A stretch of DNA of 64,000 bases, from positions 62,001 through 126,000 of the forward strand of contig CAKQGH010000001.1 of the NCBI GenBank assembly GCA_934232895.1. The letters run 5' to 3'. Every line of letters starts with the position of its first letter. The stretch's first letter is position 1. Shown here in pieces: positions 50,163-58,284 of the stretch. Position numbers and translations under genes: made by a program. The notes under the pieces were generated by a model. The model was not told the DNA's origin and searched no databases. It saw only the letters and a list, made by a program, of their open reading frames with translations. The stretch comes from an uncultured Alphaproteobacteria bacterium. Lineage in GTDB: Bacteria; Pseudomonadota; Alphaproteobacteria; Rs-D84.

Positions 50163-51066
50163 ATAATTTATTCAGGTATGCGATGGCGTCCATGGCCGCC
50201 GTACACCCCGTTCCGACGGCGGTCGCAATTTGCATTTTTATATCTGATTCAACATCACCAGCGACAAAAACACCGGTCGGCAAATCAGATGGACGCAGGC
50301 GCCCCAGGTTGTCGCGCGCGACATCTTCGGATAAATAGTCGGTGTTGGCCTCGTGCCCGATGGCAACGAACAGACCATCAACGGTAATTTTTTCGTCGGC
50401 GGTGGTGGTCACAACCAAACGATTGTCATCGGTCGCGGCAATTTGTTTCAAATCGGTATTAAACAGACATTCAATGTTTTCGCGTTCGGCAACGCGGCTG
50501 CGCAATATGGCCTCGGCCCGGGTGAATGCGCCCTTGCGATAAACAATTTTTACGGTTTTCGCAATATCGGCCAAATACAATGCATCGTTCAGTGCGCTAT
50601 TGCCGCCGCCCATAACCATAACCTCTTTATCATAATAGAAAAATCCATCGCATGTTGCGCAATATGACACGCCATGTCCAAACAGTTCGCGTGCGCCGGC
50701 AATTTCCAATTTGCGTGGTGATGCGCCCGTTGCGATAATCACCGATTTACCAACATATTTCTTGCCGTTATCACATGCGATATTGAACGCGCCGACCGCG
50801 TCGCCAGAAATATTTTTTGCCGCCGTGAATACAATTTCCGTGCCAAAAGATGTTGCCTGGTTTTTCATAAATTCGGCCAATTCCGCCCCAGATCCGGCCC
50901 ACCCCGGATAGTTTTCCAGTTTCGCAATTCCGGCCATTTGACCGCCCAGCGAATCGCCACCCAGCACAATCGTCTTTTTCCCGCCGCGCGCACAATACAG
51001 CGCCGCCGTCAGTCCCGCCGGGCCCGAACCCAAAATAATTACATCATACATAATAATATCGTTCAT
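50161..51066 (-). CDS. trxB: thioredoxin reductase
   Basis: About 301 residues. FAD motif DVIILGSGPAGLTAALYCARGG, FAD-contact GGQM, the redox-active CATCDG, NADPH motif VMVMGGGNSALNDALYL, and the C-terminal GVFVAGDVESDIKMQIATAVGTGCTAA. It reduces TrxA. The start at ATG 51066 is favoured because AAAGG lies 9 nt upstream. Divergent from serS. Confidence 0.94.
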   Translation of the reverse strand: MNDIIMYDVIILGSGPAGLTAALYCARGGKKTIVLGGDSLGGQMAGIAKLENYPGWAGSGAELAEFMKNQATSFGTEIVFTAAKNISGDAVGAFNIACDNGKKYVGKSVIIATGASPRKLEIAGARELFGHGVSYCATCDGFFYYDKEVMVMGGGNSALNDALYLADIAKTVKIVYRKGAFTRAEAILRSRVAERENIECLFNTDLKQIAATDDNRLVVTTTADEKITVDGLFVAIGHEANTDYLSEDVARDNLGRLRPSDLPTGVFVAGDVESDIKMQIATAVGTGCTAAMDAIAYLNKL

Positions 51067-51138
51067 GATATGGTACCTTTCCATTGGTTTTCATCCACCA
51101 TAGCATAACGATATTTGTCGCGCAAATCAAAGATTTTA

Positions 51139-51167
51139 TTGATTTCGACGGCGGCTGAAATTATAAT
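51139..51167 (+). promoter_or_regulatory. promoter of serS
   Basis: TTGATT (51139-51144), 17-nt spacer, TATAAT (51162-51167). Transcription would start near 51174, giving a 5' leader of about 146 nt before the serS ATG. Confidence 0.72.
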
Positions 51168-51176
51168 ATGGACCAA

Positions 51177-51230
51177 ATGACATTGAATTTTGCATTTTTC
51201 AGTCGCATCTCGTCCCCGTTGGGGGAATAA
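51177..51230 (+). CDS. possible serine-containing leader peptide of serS
   Basis: A 17-codon ORF starting about 3 nt after the predicted transcription start: MTLNFAFFSRISSPLGE. Three Ser codons (AGT, TCG, TCC) stand immediately before or in the left arm of a TCCCC-GTTG-GGGGA hairpin (51213-51226), which is followed by ATAATTTT. This is the layout of a leader-peptide attenuator, less extreme than at thrS. No ribosome-binding site is seen; it would be translated as a near-leaderless mRNA. Confidence 0.5.
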   Translation: MTLNFAFFSRISSPLGE

Positions 51231-51319
51231 TTTTCATGACTTTATTTATTATTTAATAATTGCGATTTTTGTCGCAGAACCTTATTATTAGCACAGATAA
51301 AAAAACCAAGGACAAAGAA

Positions 51320-52597
51320 ATGTTGGATATAAAATTTATTCGTGAAAACCCAGACATCGTTAAAAACGCTTGCCGCGTCAAGGGATTTGACGACCATATT
51401 GATGAATTGCTGGCACTGGATGCGCGTGTGCGTGAATTAAAAACCGCAACACAAACAATGACAGCTGAAAAGAACAAAATCACACGCGAAATTCCAACCG
51501 CGTCTGACAAGGCACCACTGATTGCGCGCAGCAAGGAAATTGCAAACGAAATCGCCGCCGATATGGCGGAATTGGCCGACAAGGAAGATAAATTAAATGA
51601 TTTAATGCACCGCGTACCACAAATACCCGATGCGTCTGCGCCAATCGGTCCCGACGACAGTTTTAATACCGAGGTTCGCCGTGTTGGCACCCCGCGCGAA
51701 TTTGATTTTGCCCCGCGTGCCCAGTGGGATTTGTTGGATATGAACGGTTGGTGGCTGCCAGAAAAAATCGGCAAGATTTGCGGTACCCGCACATACGCCC
51801 TGGTTGGCGAGGCCGCCGAATTACAATTGGCCATTGAAACATACGTTATTCAAAAATTGATATCCAAGGGATTCCGTTTTGTTGAATGCCCATCTATTAC
51901 AAAACCACAAACGATTTTTGATGCTGGGCACTTTATGGGCTCCGACCTGTCGGTAATGGATAATGATGTATTTATGTTGGCCGGCACCGATCGTTGCCTG
52001 GCGGGGACCGCGGAAATCATTTTGAATTCGCTGCACAGCGGCGAAATTCTGAATGAACGCGATTTGCCAATTAAATACGCCGGTTTTTCACCGTGTTTTC
52101 GCAAAGAGGCTGGCGCCGCCGGTCGCGACACGCGTGGTCTGGCCCGGTTTCACCAGTTTAACAAGGTTGAACAATATATTTATTGCACCCCGGCGCAATC
52201 GGATGAAATGCACGAACACATTTTGAATAATCTGTGCGAGGTTATGGCCGACCTGGAATTGCCATACCGCGTGATTGCAAATTCCACCGGAGACATGGGA
52301 TTTAACAAGGTTAAAATGAACGATGTCGAGGCATGGGTCCCGTCTGAAAACGCGTACAAGGAAGTGGGCAGTTGTTCATCCATTGGTCAATTCCAGGCAC
52401 GCCGCACCAACACACGTTATCGCGATAAAAATGGAGATGTTCAATTTGTGGCGACACTGAATAATACCGGCATCGCCGTACCGCGTGTTTTGGTTCCGTT
52501 CCTGGAAAATCACCAGAACGCCGACGGCAGTGTGGACATCCCTGTAAAATTACAACCGTTGATGGGCGGTCGCAAAAAAATTGGTGGAAAACACTAG
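51320..52597 (+). CDS. serS: serine--tRNA ligase
   Basis: A 425-residue class II synthetase: an N-terminal coiled-coil arm (residues about 28-100) that grips tRNA-Ser, then motif 2 YAGFSPCFRKEAGAAGRDTRGLARFHQF (in parts) and motif 3 near VEAWVPSENAYKEVGSCSSIGQFQARR...GVAV-type end (NTGIAVPRVLVPFLENHQ). ATG 51320 follows AAGGA. It has a long leader with a candidate attenuator. Confidence 0.97.
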   Translation: MLDIKFIRENPDIVKNACRVKGFDDHIDELLALDARVRELKTATQTMTAEKNKITREIPTASDKAPLIARSKEIANEIAADMAELADKEDKLNDLMHRVPQIPDASAPIGPDDSFNTEVRRVGTPREFDFAPRAQWDLLDMNGWWLPEKIGKICGTRTYALVGEAAELQLAIETYVIQKLISKGFRFVECPSITKPQTIFDAGHFMGSDLSVMDNDVFMLAGTDRCLAGTAEIILNSLHSGEILNERDLPIKYAGFSPCFRKEAGAAGRDTRGLARFHQFNKVEQYIYCTPAQSDEMHEHILNNLCEVMADLELPYRVIANSTGDMGFNKVKMNDVEAWVPSENAYKEVGSCSSIGQFQARRTNTRYRDKNGDVQFVATLNNTGIAVPRVLVPFLENHQNADGSVDIPVKLQPLMGGRKKIGGKH

Positions 52598-52598
52598 T

Positions 52599-52626
52599 AA
52601 AAAAACGGGGCAACGCCCCGTTTTTT
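52599..52626. terminator. bidirectional terminator
   Basis: Stem ACGGGGC / GCCCCGT around AAC (52605-52621), with A-tract left and T-tract right, between serS and the convergent unknown gene. Same core as at 58161. Confidence 0.88.
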
Positions 52627-53173
52627 ATTTTAATCTTTTTCTTGCCTTGCTGATAACCACAGCAAATATATTATTTTTGAACCGCATCACATTGGTGGCC
52701 CACCGTGTGGCATAAGATATTTCCTGTATCAACAAGTATGCTGTGTCACGTGCTGTTGGGCTTGTTGATGTACGCGTATATTCCCATTCTTGAATCGCAC
52801 GGCAAAAATTGTAATATCGCTGGCCGATATCATTGTTATTGCGAAAAGCCGACAATGACGCCGTATAGGCCAATTCTGCCGGTCCCGGCACAACATAATA
52901 TGCACTATATGCCAATCTGTTCTCTATGTTATTTTTCTGACACCACACAGCTGCACGTTTATTCCAATCTTGTTCTGTATATTTTCGTGAAAAGTATTTT
53001 TCCGGATTTCGGGCATATTCCCTCATATTCGCCAATGCACGTACAGACGCGCGCCGCTGAGACAATGGCATATCAGTCCAATTATCGCGTATTCCGGCAC
53101 GAGCCAACCGTTCAAATGCACAAAAACCCGCAGATATATTTTTATAAACGTCCGCTTGATTTTCACAATCCAT
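52625..53173 (-). CDS. hypothetical helical protein
   Basis: A 182-residue protein with no signal peptide or TM. It is rich in Arg, Tyr, Trp and Asn (NWTDMPLSQRRASVRALANMREYARNPEKYFSRKY, read in pieces of the N-terminal half) and mostly alpha-helical. I do not recognise a family. ATG 53173 has a strong AAGGAGGA 7 nt upstream, so it is expressed. Codon use is more AT-rich and less CCG/GCG-biased than in serS or typA on either side, suggesting recent acquisition. Confidence 0.6.
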   Translation of the reverse strand: MDCENQADVYKNISAGFCAFERLARAGIRDNWTDMPLSQRRASVRALANMREYARNPEKYFSRKYTEQDWNKRAAVWCQKNNIENRLAYSAYYVVPGPAELAYTASLSAFRNNNDIGQRYYNFCRAIQEWEYTRTSTSPTARDTAYLLIQEISYATRWATNVMRFKNNIFAVVISKARKRLK

Positions 53174-53282
53174 ACTATGTCCTCCTTAGAATTTATCGTA
53201 AAAAATAGTAGACAAAAAATACCAAATGTCAAATTTTTGCATAATTTTTTTTTGTATATTTCTTGAAAATCAAAAAATATGG

Positions 53283-53288
53283 TATAAT
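53283..53288 (+). promoter_or_regulatory. -10 box of typA
   Basis: TATAAT 33 nt before the typA ATG. Upstream candidates are TTGAAA (14-nt spacing) or TTCTTG (17-nt spacing). Confidence 0.5.
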
Positions 53289-53321
53289 CTATCGTTTACG
53301 AAAAAATTATAAGGCAAACAG

Positions 53322-55154
53322 ATGAAAATTCGCAATATTGCAATCATTGCACACGTTGACCACGGTAAAACGACCCTGGTTGATAATATGTTAAAACAGG
53401 CCGGCACATTCCGCGCCAATGAAAAGGTCGAAGATCGCGTTATGGACAGTGGCGACATCGAACGCGAACGCGGCATTACTATTTCGGCAAAACCCACATC
53501 TATTTTGTGGCACGATTATAAAATCAACATTGTTGATACCCCGGGACACGCGGACTTTGGGGGCGAGGTTGAACGTATTTTATCCATGGTCGATGGCGTG
53601 GTATTGTTGGTCGACGCGGCCGAGGGTCCCCTGCCCCAGACCAAGTTTGTTTTGTCCAAGGCGTTGAAATTGGGCCTGCGTCCAATCGTTTGCATAAACA
53701 AGGTTGACCGTTCCGATGCCCGCCCGGACGAAGTGCTGAGTGAAACATTTGACCTGTTTGATAAATTGGGCGCGACCGATGCGCAATTGGATTTCCCATA
53801 CCTGTATGCGGTTGGCCGCGATGGCTGGGCGGTGCGTGACCTGAATGACGAACACAAGGATTTAACCCCCCTGTTCCAATTGATTGTGGACCACGTTCCG
53901 GCCCCCGATTGCAACGGCACCCGTTGCCAATTGGACGCGCCATTTTCTATGTTGGCCACGACATTAGAGGCCGACCCGTATGTTGGTCGTATTTTGACCG
54001 GTAAAATTGAATCCGGCACCGTGCATGTGGGCCAATCGGTCAAGGCCATCAATATGAATGGTGAATTCATCGAAAACGCCAAAATTACAAAAATCATTGA
54101 ACACCGTGGTGTTGAAAAGGTATCGCGCGAATCTGCATCGGCGGGCGACATTGTTGTCGTTGCCGGATTTTCCAAGGCAACCGTGGCGGATACACTGTGT
54201 GACACATCGGTAAACACACCAATTCCCGCAATGCCAATTGACCCACCAACCCTGACCATGACATTTTTCGTAAACACATCGCCATTGGCTGGTAAATCGG
54301 GCAAGAAACTGACATCGCGTATGATTGGCGAACGCCTGTTCAAAGAAGCGGAAACCAACATCGCGTTAAAGGTCACCCAGAGTGCAAACAACGAAGCGTT
54401 CGAGGTTTCTGGTCGTGGCGAATTGCAATTGGGCATTCTGATTGAAACCATGCGCCGCGAGGGATTTGAACTGTCCGTGTCGCGTCCACGCGTTGTTATG
54501 CACGATGGCGAAAATGGCGAAAAACTGGAACCAATCGAAGAAGTCGTAATTGACGTTGACGACGAATTTTCGGGCGTGGTTATTGAAAAAATGACCAAGC
54601 GCAAGGCAACCATCACCGAAATGAAGGCATCCGGCGCTGGCAAAACCCGTATTGTATTTTCGGCGCCATCACGCGGGTTGATTGGATACTTGTCGGAATT
54701 CCGCACCGATACGCGTGGCACCGGTATTATGAACCGCGTGTTTGCCGAATACGGCCCATATCGTGGCCCGATTATGCAGTATCGCCCGGGCGTGTTGGTA
54801 TCAATGGAAAATGGGGTCACCGCAACATACGCGTTGTTTAATCTGCAACCACGTGGAACACTGTTTGTCGGTCCCCAGACCGAGGTTTATTCCGGTATGA
54901 TTATCGGTGAACACAGCAAAGAAAACGACCTGGAGGTAAATCCGGTCAAGGGTAAAGAATTGACAAATATGCGCAGCGTGACCGCCGATGAAAAATTGTT
55001 CTTGGCACCGCCGCGCAAGATGTCACTGGAAGAATCACTGTCGTACATTCTGGACGACGAATTGGTCGAAGTGACACCGGCAACAATTCGTTTGCGTAAA
55101 AAAGAATTGGACAGCAACACCCGCAAGAAAACGCGTAAAAATGTTGAAATGTAA
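53322..55154 (+). CDS. typA: ribosome-associated GTPase TypA/BipA
   Basis: A 610-residue translational GTPase. G1 is AHVDHGKTTLVD, switch I ERERGITI, G3 DTPGHADFGGEVER, G4 NKVDRSDARPDE. Domains II, III and V follow, then the BipA-specific C-terminal domain (GVSMENG-type, FVGPQTEVYSGMIIGEHSKENDLEVN, TNMRS). It assists 50S assembly and stress adaptation. AAGG stands 7 nt before the ATG. Own promoter and terminator. Confidence 0.97.
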   Translation: MKIRNIAIIAHVDHGKTTLVDNMLKQAGTFRANEKVEDRVMDSGDIERERGITISAKPTSILWHDYKINIVDTPGHADFGGEVERILSMVDGVVLLVDAAEGPLPQTKFVLSKALKLGLRPIVCINKVDRSDARPDEVLSETFDLFDKLGATDAQLDFPYLYAVGRDGWAVRDLNDEHKDLTPLFQLIVDHVPAPDCNGTRCQLDAPFSMLATTLEADPYVGRILTGKIESGTVHVGQSVKAINMNGEFIENAKITKIIEHRGVEKVSRESASAGDIVVVAGFSKATVADTLCDTSVNTPIPAMPIDPPTLTMTFFVNTSPLAGKSGKKLTSRMIGERLFKEAETNIALKVTQSANNEAFEVSGRGELQLGILIETMRREGFELSVSRPRVVMHDGENGEKLEPIEEVVIDVDDEFSGVVIEKMTKRKATITEMKASGAGKTRIVFSAPSRGLIGYLSEFRTDTRGTGIMNRVFAEYGPYRGPIMQYRPGVLVSMENGVTATYALFNLQPRGTLFVGPQTEVYSGMIIGEHSKENDLEVNPVKGKELTNMRSVTADEKLFLAPPRKMSLEESLSYILDDELVEVTPATIRLRKKELDSNTRKKTRKNVEM

Positions 55155-55160
55155 AAAACA

Positions 55161-55189
55161 AAAAAACACCGGCAAATGCCGGTGTTTTT
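55161..55189. terminator. bidirectional terminator between typA and the GT61 gene
   Basis: Stem AAAAACACCGGC / GCCGGTGTTTTT around AAAT (55162-55189). Confidence 0.9.
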
Positions 55190-56299
55190 CTATCCTATTT
55201 TTAATACGCGTTGCATCCAATGACGGAAATAATTTCGGTTGACGCGTCCGGGAACAAAACACGCCAAATAGCGTACCAATTTATGTTTGAATTTGTTAAA
55301 CTGGACACTGCCATGTTCGGCACAGAATTTTGCCAACGCGGCGTCATATTCGGCGACCTCGGTCGGGTCCGGAATGGTATCGGCATCGGTATATTTGAAA
55401 CCGTTTTCATCAAAGAATTGGCGCATATATTTTGTGACACCAATAATCTGGGGTGCATTTCCGCCGTGGTCGGTTGGCGCACGTTCAACCGAACCAGAAA
55501 TAAACACGCCATTTAATTTTTTAACCATATTTATCAGGTTCTGCGTATCGGCATTGCATTTGAATCGCCGATTGCGCTTTATCTGAATCACGGTGCCACC
55601 GCACGGCATAAACAGCGCCATGTGCAACGCCGTTCCCGCACACCCCGCCAAAACGCGGCAATGTTTCATAACGCCAACCTGCTCGGCCAATGACATTTTT
55701 TCTGGTCTGATTATTTTGAAACCGTTGTTTTCAAATATACGTTCGACAACATGCTCGCCGTATGTGCGCCGCGATTCCAGCGCATCGCGCGACATATAAA
55801 TTTTTTCATATTTATGGGTGTTTGGTGCGCCGGCGGCAATATGTTCGTATGCGCGCACAAATTCATCGTTTGCCCAACGCGCAATGTTGAATCCCTGGGC
55901 CGGAACAATCACACGACGAAAACGCGTTGTTTCGGTCAGAATTATAACACGGTCACGCGGCACCCCCATCATTTCAATCAACGCATACATATATTCCGGC
56001 ACCGTGTCATAGTTATGTTCATTTACCAACACCACACGCGCACCATTTGTAATGTCATGCAGCAATCCCCACGCCCGGTTCATGTGTTCCAATAAAAAGT
56101 GTCCGAATTGTGGGTACACATTTCCGAAAAACACAACCGTTTCATCAATAAATGGCGTGGCCGCATCAATATGAATGTGCGAATGCACAACCTGGTTGTT
56201 ATTACCACGAATTTGGCGACTGGAATTGACAAAGCGCCCGTCCGCATCATATACCCCGAACCCGGCGCGCCCCTGGACAACAATGGTTGCATTGTCCAC
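55190..56299 (-). CDS. glycosyltransferase family 61-like protein
   Basis: A 369-residue protein with GT61 (DUF563) features: VVFFGNVYPQFGHFLLEHMNRAW (YxxxGHFLxE), then IYMSRDALESRR (YISR motif), LAGCAGTALHMALFMPCGGTVIQI (GxxGxGLxNxxFxPxG-like). Probable role: sugar transfer onto a surface glycan. The start is uncertain: GTG 56299 has no ribosome-binding site, and the frame stays open another 20 codons (containing protein-like KIIPSKIDVV) to a stop without any ATG, GTG or TTG. The 5' end may be truncated or use a rare start. Confidence 0.75.
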   Translation of the reverse strand: MDNATIVVQGRAGFGVYDADGRFVNSSRQIRGNNNQVVHSHIHIDAATPFIDETVVFFGNVYPQFGHFLLEHMNRAWGLLHDITNGARVVLVNEHNYDTVPEYMYALIEMMGVPRDRVIILTETTRFRRVIVPAQGFNIARWANDEFVRAYEHIAAGAPNTHKYEKIYMSRDALESRRTYGEHVVERIFENNGFKIIRPEKMSLAEQVGVMKHCRVLAGCAGTALHMALFMPCGGTVIQIKRNRRFKCNADTQNLINMVKKLNGVFISGSVERAPTDHGGNAPQIIGVTKYMRQFFDENGFKYTDADTIPDPTEVAEYDAALAKFCAEHGSVQFNKFKHKLVRYLACFVPGRVNRNYFRHWMQRVLKIG

Positions 56300-56408
56300 G
56301 ACATCTATTTTACTGGGAATAATTTTTTGCCCCGCCGTGCGCCGACGGAAAACCGTTTATATGCAGAACTTGAATAAATTTTAACCGACACTGTTTTTCA
56401 CTCCATTG

Positions 56409-56437
56409 TTGAAAAATATCTTAAAAACATGTAAATT
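56409..56437 (+). promoter_or_regulatory. promoter of the plus-strand glycan genes
   Basis: TTGAAA (56409-56414), 17-nt spacer, TAAATT (56432-56437), 26 nt before the ATG at 56463, in the gap divergent to the GT61 gene. Confidence 0.5.
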
Positions 56438-56462
56438 ATAAACATAAACCAAAAAAAATTCT

Positions 56463-57308
56463 ATGAATAAAAGACTATTCTTGTTCGCGGGTTTTAATGC
56501 CCAACATATTATAGATGACGCATTGGTCTATTATGTGCGCGCATTGTCAAAATGCGGCGATGTCGTGTTGTGTATGGATTCCGATTGCAGTGACGCCGAA
56601 TTGCAAAAATTGGCACCGTATGTTCTGCACGCGACGGCGCACCGCCATGGTGAATATGATTTCGGTTCATATAAACGCGCATACATGTATGCGGCGGATA
56701 CGGGCATTCTGGATAAATATGATTTCGTGTATATGGTAAATGATTCCGTATATGGCCCATTGATGGACATTGAATCATCACTGCGCCGCATGGAAAAATT
56801 AAATTGCGACGCATTCGGTTTGGTATATAATCCACTGGCGTCGCGTCCACATATTCAATCGTGGTTTATTGGTATGCGCAAAAATGTATTTTTATCTCCA
56901 TGGCACGACGAATTTATGCGTGCCATTACCCGTCAAAATGACAAGGGCGCAATCACATACATGTATGAACAGGGATTCACCGAAATGCTGCGCGCGCACC
57001 ACATAAAATTTGCATGTTTGTATAATTGCCCCGGGCGCAGTGTTTATAACAATGTTGCCGCCCTGTTCCGTCGCGGTATGCCATTTATGAAAAAGGTCGC
57101 GTTCACCCGCGCGGATGGCGCGTTGGGCAATCGCATTTTGTATATTTTGCGTCACACCTCGCCCGATGTGCGCGATATGATTTTGACATCGGCGCGTGGT
57201 CAATATGGCGACGAATATATCAAATGGGTATTGACGCGCAATCCAATAAAAATCGCATATCGTCATATCAAACACGCTTTGCGTAAAATATTTATCGAGG
57301 GGCTGTAA
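56463..57308 (+). CDS. rhamnan synthesis protein F (RgpF)-like glycosyltransferase
   Basis: A 281-residue protein: HIIDDALVYYVRALSKCGDVVLCMDSD (in parts), HRHGEYDFGSYKRAYMY and YDFVYMVNDSVYGPLMDIESSL are the RgpF/PF05045 signatures (D..V.YYL..L, YDFGS.K, NDS.YGP). Such proteins extend or modify rhamnose-containing cell-surface polysaccharides. It ends 0 nt before the next gene, so the pair is coupled. Cytosolic or membrane-associated. Confidence 0.82.
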   Translation: MNKRLFLFAGFNAQHIIDDALVYYVRALSKCGDVVLCMDSDCSDAELQKLAPYVLHATAHRHGEYDFGSYKRAYMYAADTGILDKYDFVYMVNDSVYGPLMDIESSLRRMEKLNCDAFGLVYNPLASRPHIQSWFIGMRKNVFLSPWHDEFMRAITRQNDKGAITYMYEQGFTEMLRAHHIKFACLYNCPGRSVYNNVAALFRRGMPFMKKVAFTRADGALGNRILYILRHTSPDVRDMILTSARGQYGDEYIKWVLTRNPIKIAYRHIKHALRKIFIEGL

Positions 57309-58160
57309 ATGAAAAAAACACAACCACAAAACCCAAGCATTCGTATTGCCGCCGTGACAATGGCTCGTAATGATGAATTTTTCCTGAACCGCTGGATTAA
57401 ATATTACGGCGGGCAAATCGGATCTGAAAACCTGTATATCTATCTGGACGGATTGGATCAAAAAATCCCATCAGGTCACGCAAATGCAAACATAAAAAAA
57501 TTGCCACATCGTGACGAAGAACGCCAGCGCGGGGATAAAACGCGCATATTGCTGTTATCTGATTTGGCAAAAAAATTATTCGCCGATGGATATGATATTG
57601 TTATCGGTTGCGATTGCGATGAATTCTTGGTCGTGGACCCAGACACCGGTATGTCATTGGCCGAATATTTATCCAAAATTAAAAATCGCATAACAGTATC
57701 GGGGCTGGGGCTGGACGTCGGTATGGATTTGAAATCCGAAGGCACACTGGACGCCCGCGCACCATTTTTAACCCAGCGCAAATACGCCGTTCTGTCCACG
57801 CGTTATACCAAACCGGTTGTTTTGTTCCGCCCGCGCACCTGGGGCAGCGGATTTCACAGTGTCAAGGGTACAAATTTCCACATTGATAAAAACCTGTATC
57901 TGTTGCATTTCGGTGGTGTTGATTTAAATATGATAAAAAATAAAATCGGCGACCGCACCGCGTCGTGGGGTGCGCACCTGAAAAAGCGCGCACGCACAAT
58001 TGACATTATCACGCGCGCAAAAAATAAAAATCGCCCGATGCACGTCGCACGCATATTGCAAACAATCTTGCGTCCGATTTATGATTTAAATAAACCCGCA
58101 ATGCTGGGGATAAAATGGGTTACGACAATCCCGGCGCGCTTTATTAAAACAGGCATTTAA
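57309..58160 (+). CDS. glycosyltransferase family 2-like protein (Glyco_tranf_2_4 type)
   Basis: A 283-residue protein starting IRIAAVTMARNDEFFLNRWIKYY, the typical entry of this clade (R.E...I..W..Y). YDIVIGCDCDEFLVVD provides the DxD-like metal site, followed by a conserved FHSVKGTNFHID and LYLLHFGGVD (LxHY/F). The donor sugar is unknown. Operon with the RgpF-like gene; ends at a strong terminator. Confidence 0.82.
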   Translation: MKKTQPQNPSIRIAAVTMARNDEFFLNRWIKYYGGQIGSENLYIYLDGLDQKIPSGHANANIKKLPHRDEERQRGDKTRILLLSDLAKKLFADGYDIVIGCDCDEFLVVDPDTGMSLAEYLSKIKNRITVSGLGLDVGMDLKSEGTLDARAPFLTQRKYAVLSTRYTKPVVLFRPRTWGSGFHSVKGTNFHIDKNLYLLHFGGVDLNMIKNKIGDRTASWGAHLKKRARTIDIITRAKNKNRPMHVARILQTILRPIYDLNKPAMLGIKWVTTIPARFIKTGI

Positions 58161-58185
58161 AAAAACGGGGCAACGCCCCGTTTTT
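58159..58185 (+). terminator. terminator of the plus-strand glycan operon
   Basis: A-tract, GGGGC-AAC-GCCCC stem (58167-58179) with flanking C/G pair, then TTTTT. Immediately followed by the heptamer palindrome. Confidence 0.87.
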
Positions 58186-58284
58186 CAAAGTTCAAAGTTC
58201 AAAGTTCAAAGTGCAAATAATGTGTGCGCCGAATGGCGCACTACTTTATTCATTTGAACTTTGAACTCTGAACTTTGAACTTTA
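58184..58284. repeat. nested palindrome of heptamer repeats
   Basis: Left: four tandem TTCAAAG units (58184-58211). Right: ATTTGAA, CTTTGAA, CTCTGAA, CTTTGAA (58252-58279), the reverse complement. Centre: perfect GTGCGCC-GAAT-GGCGCAC hairpin (58224-58241). The right arm abuts the stop codon of the GT4 gene. It fills the convergent gap and would fold into one long cruciform or RNA stem. Confidence 0.8.

Noticed and set aside
53516..54820. 434-codon open frame on the minus strand inside typA
   Set aside because: Antisense shadow: typA has complete GTPase motifs on the plus strand, and the opposite frame has no recognisable domain or ribosome-binding site.
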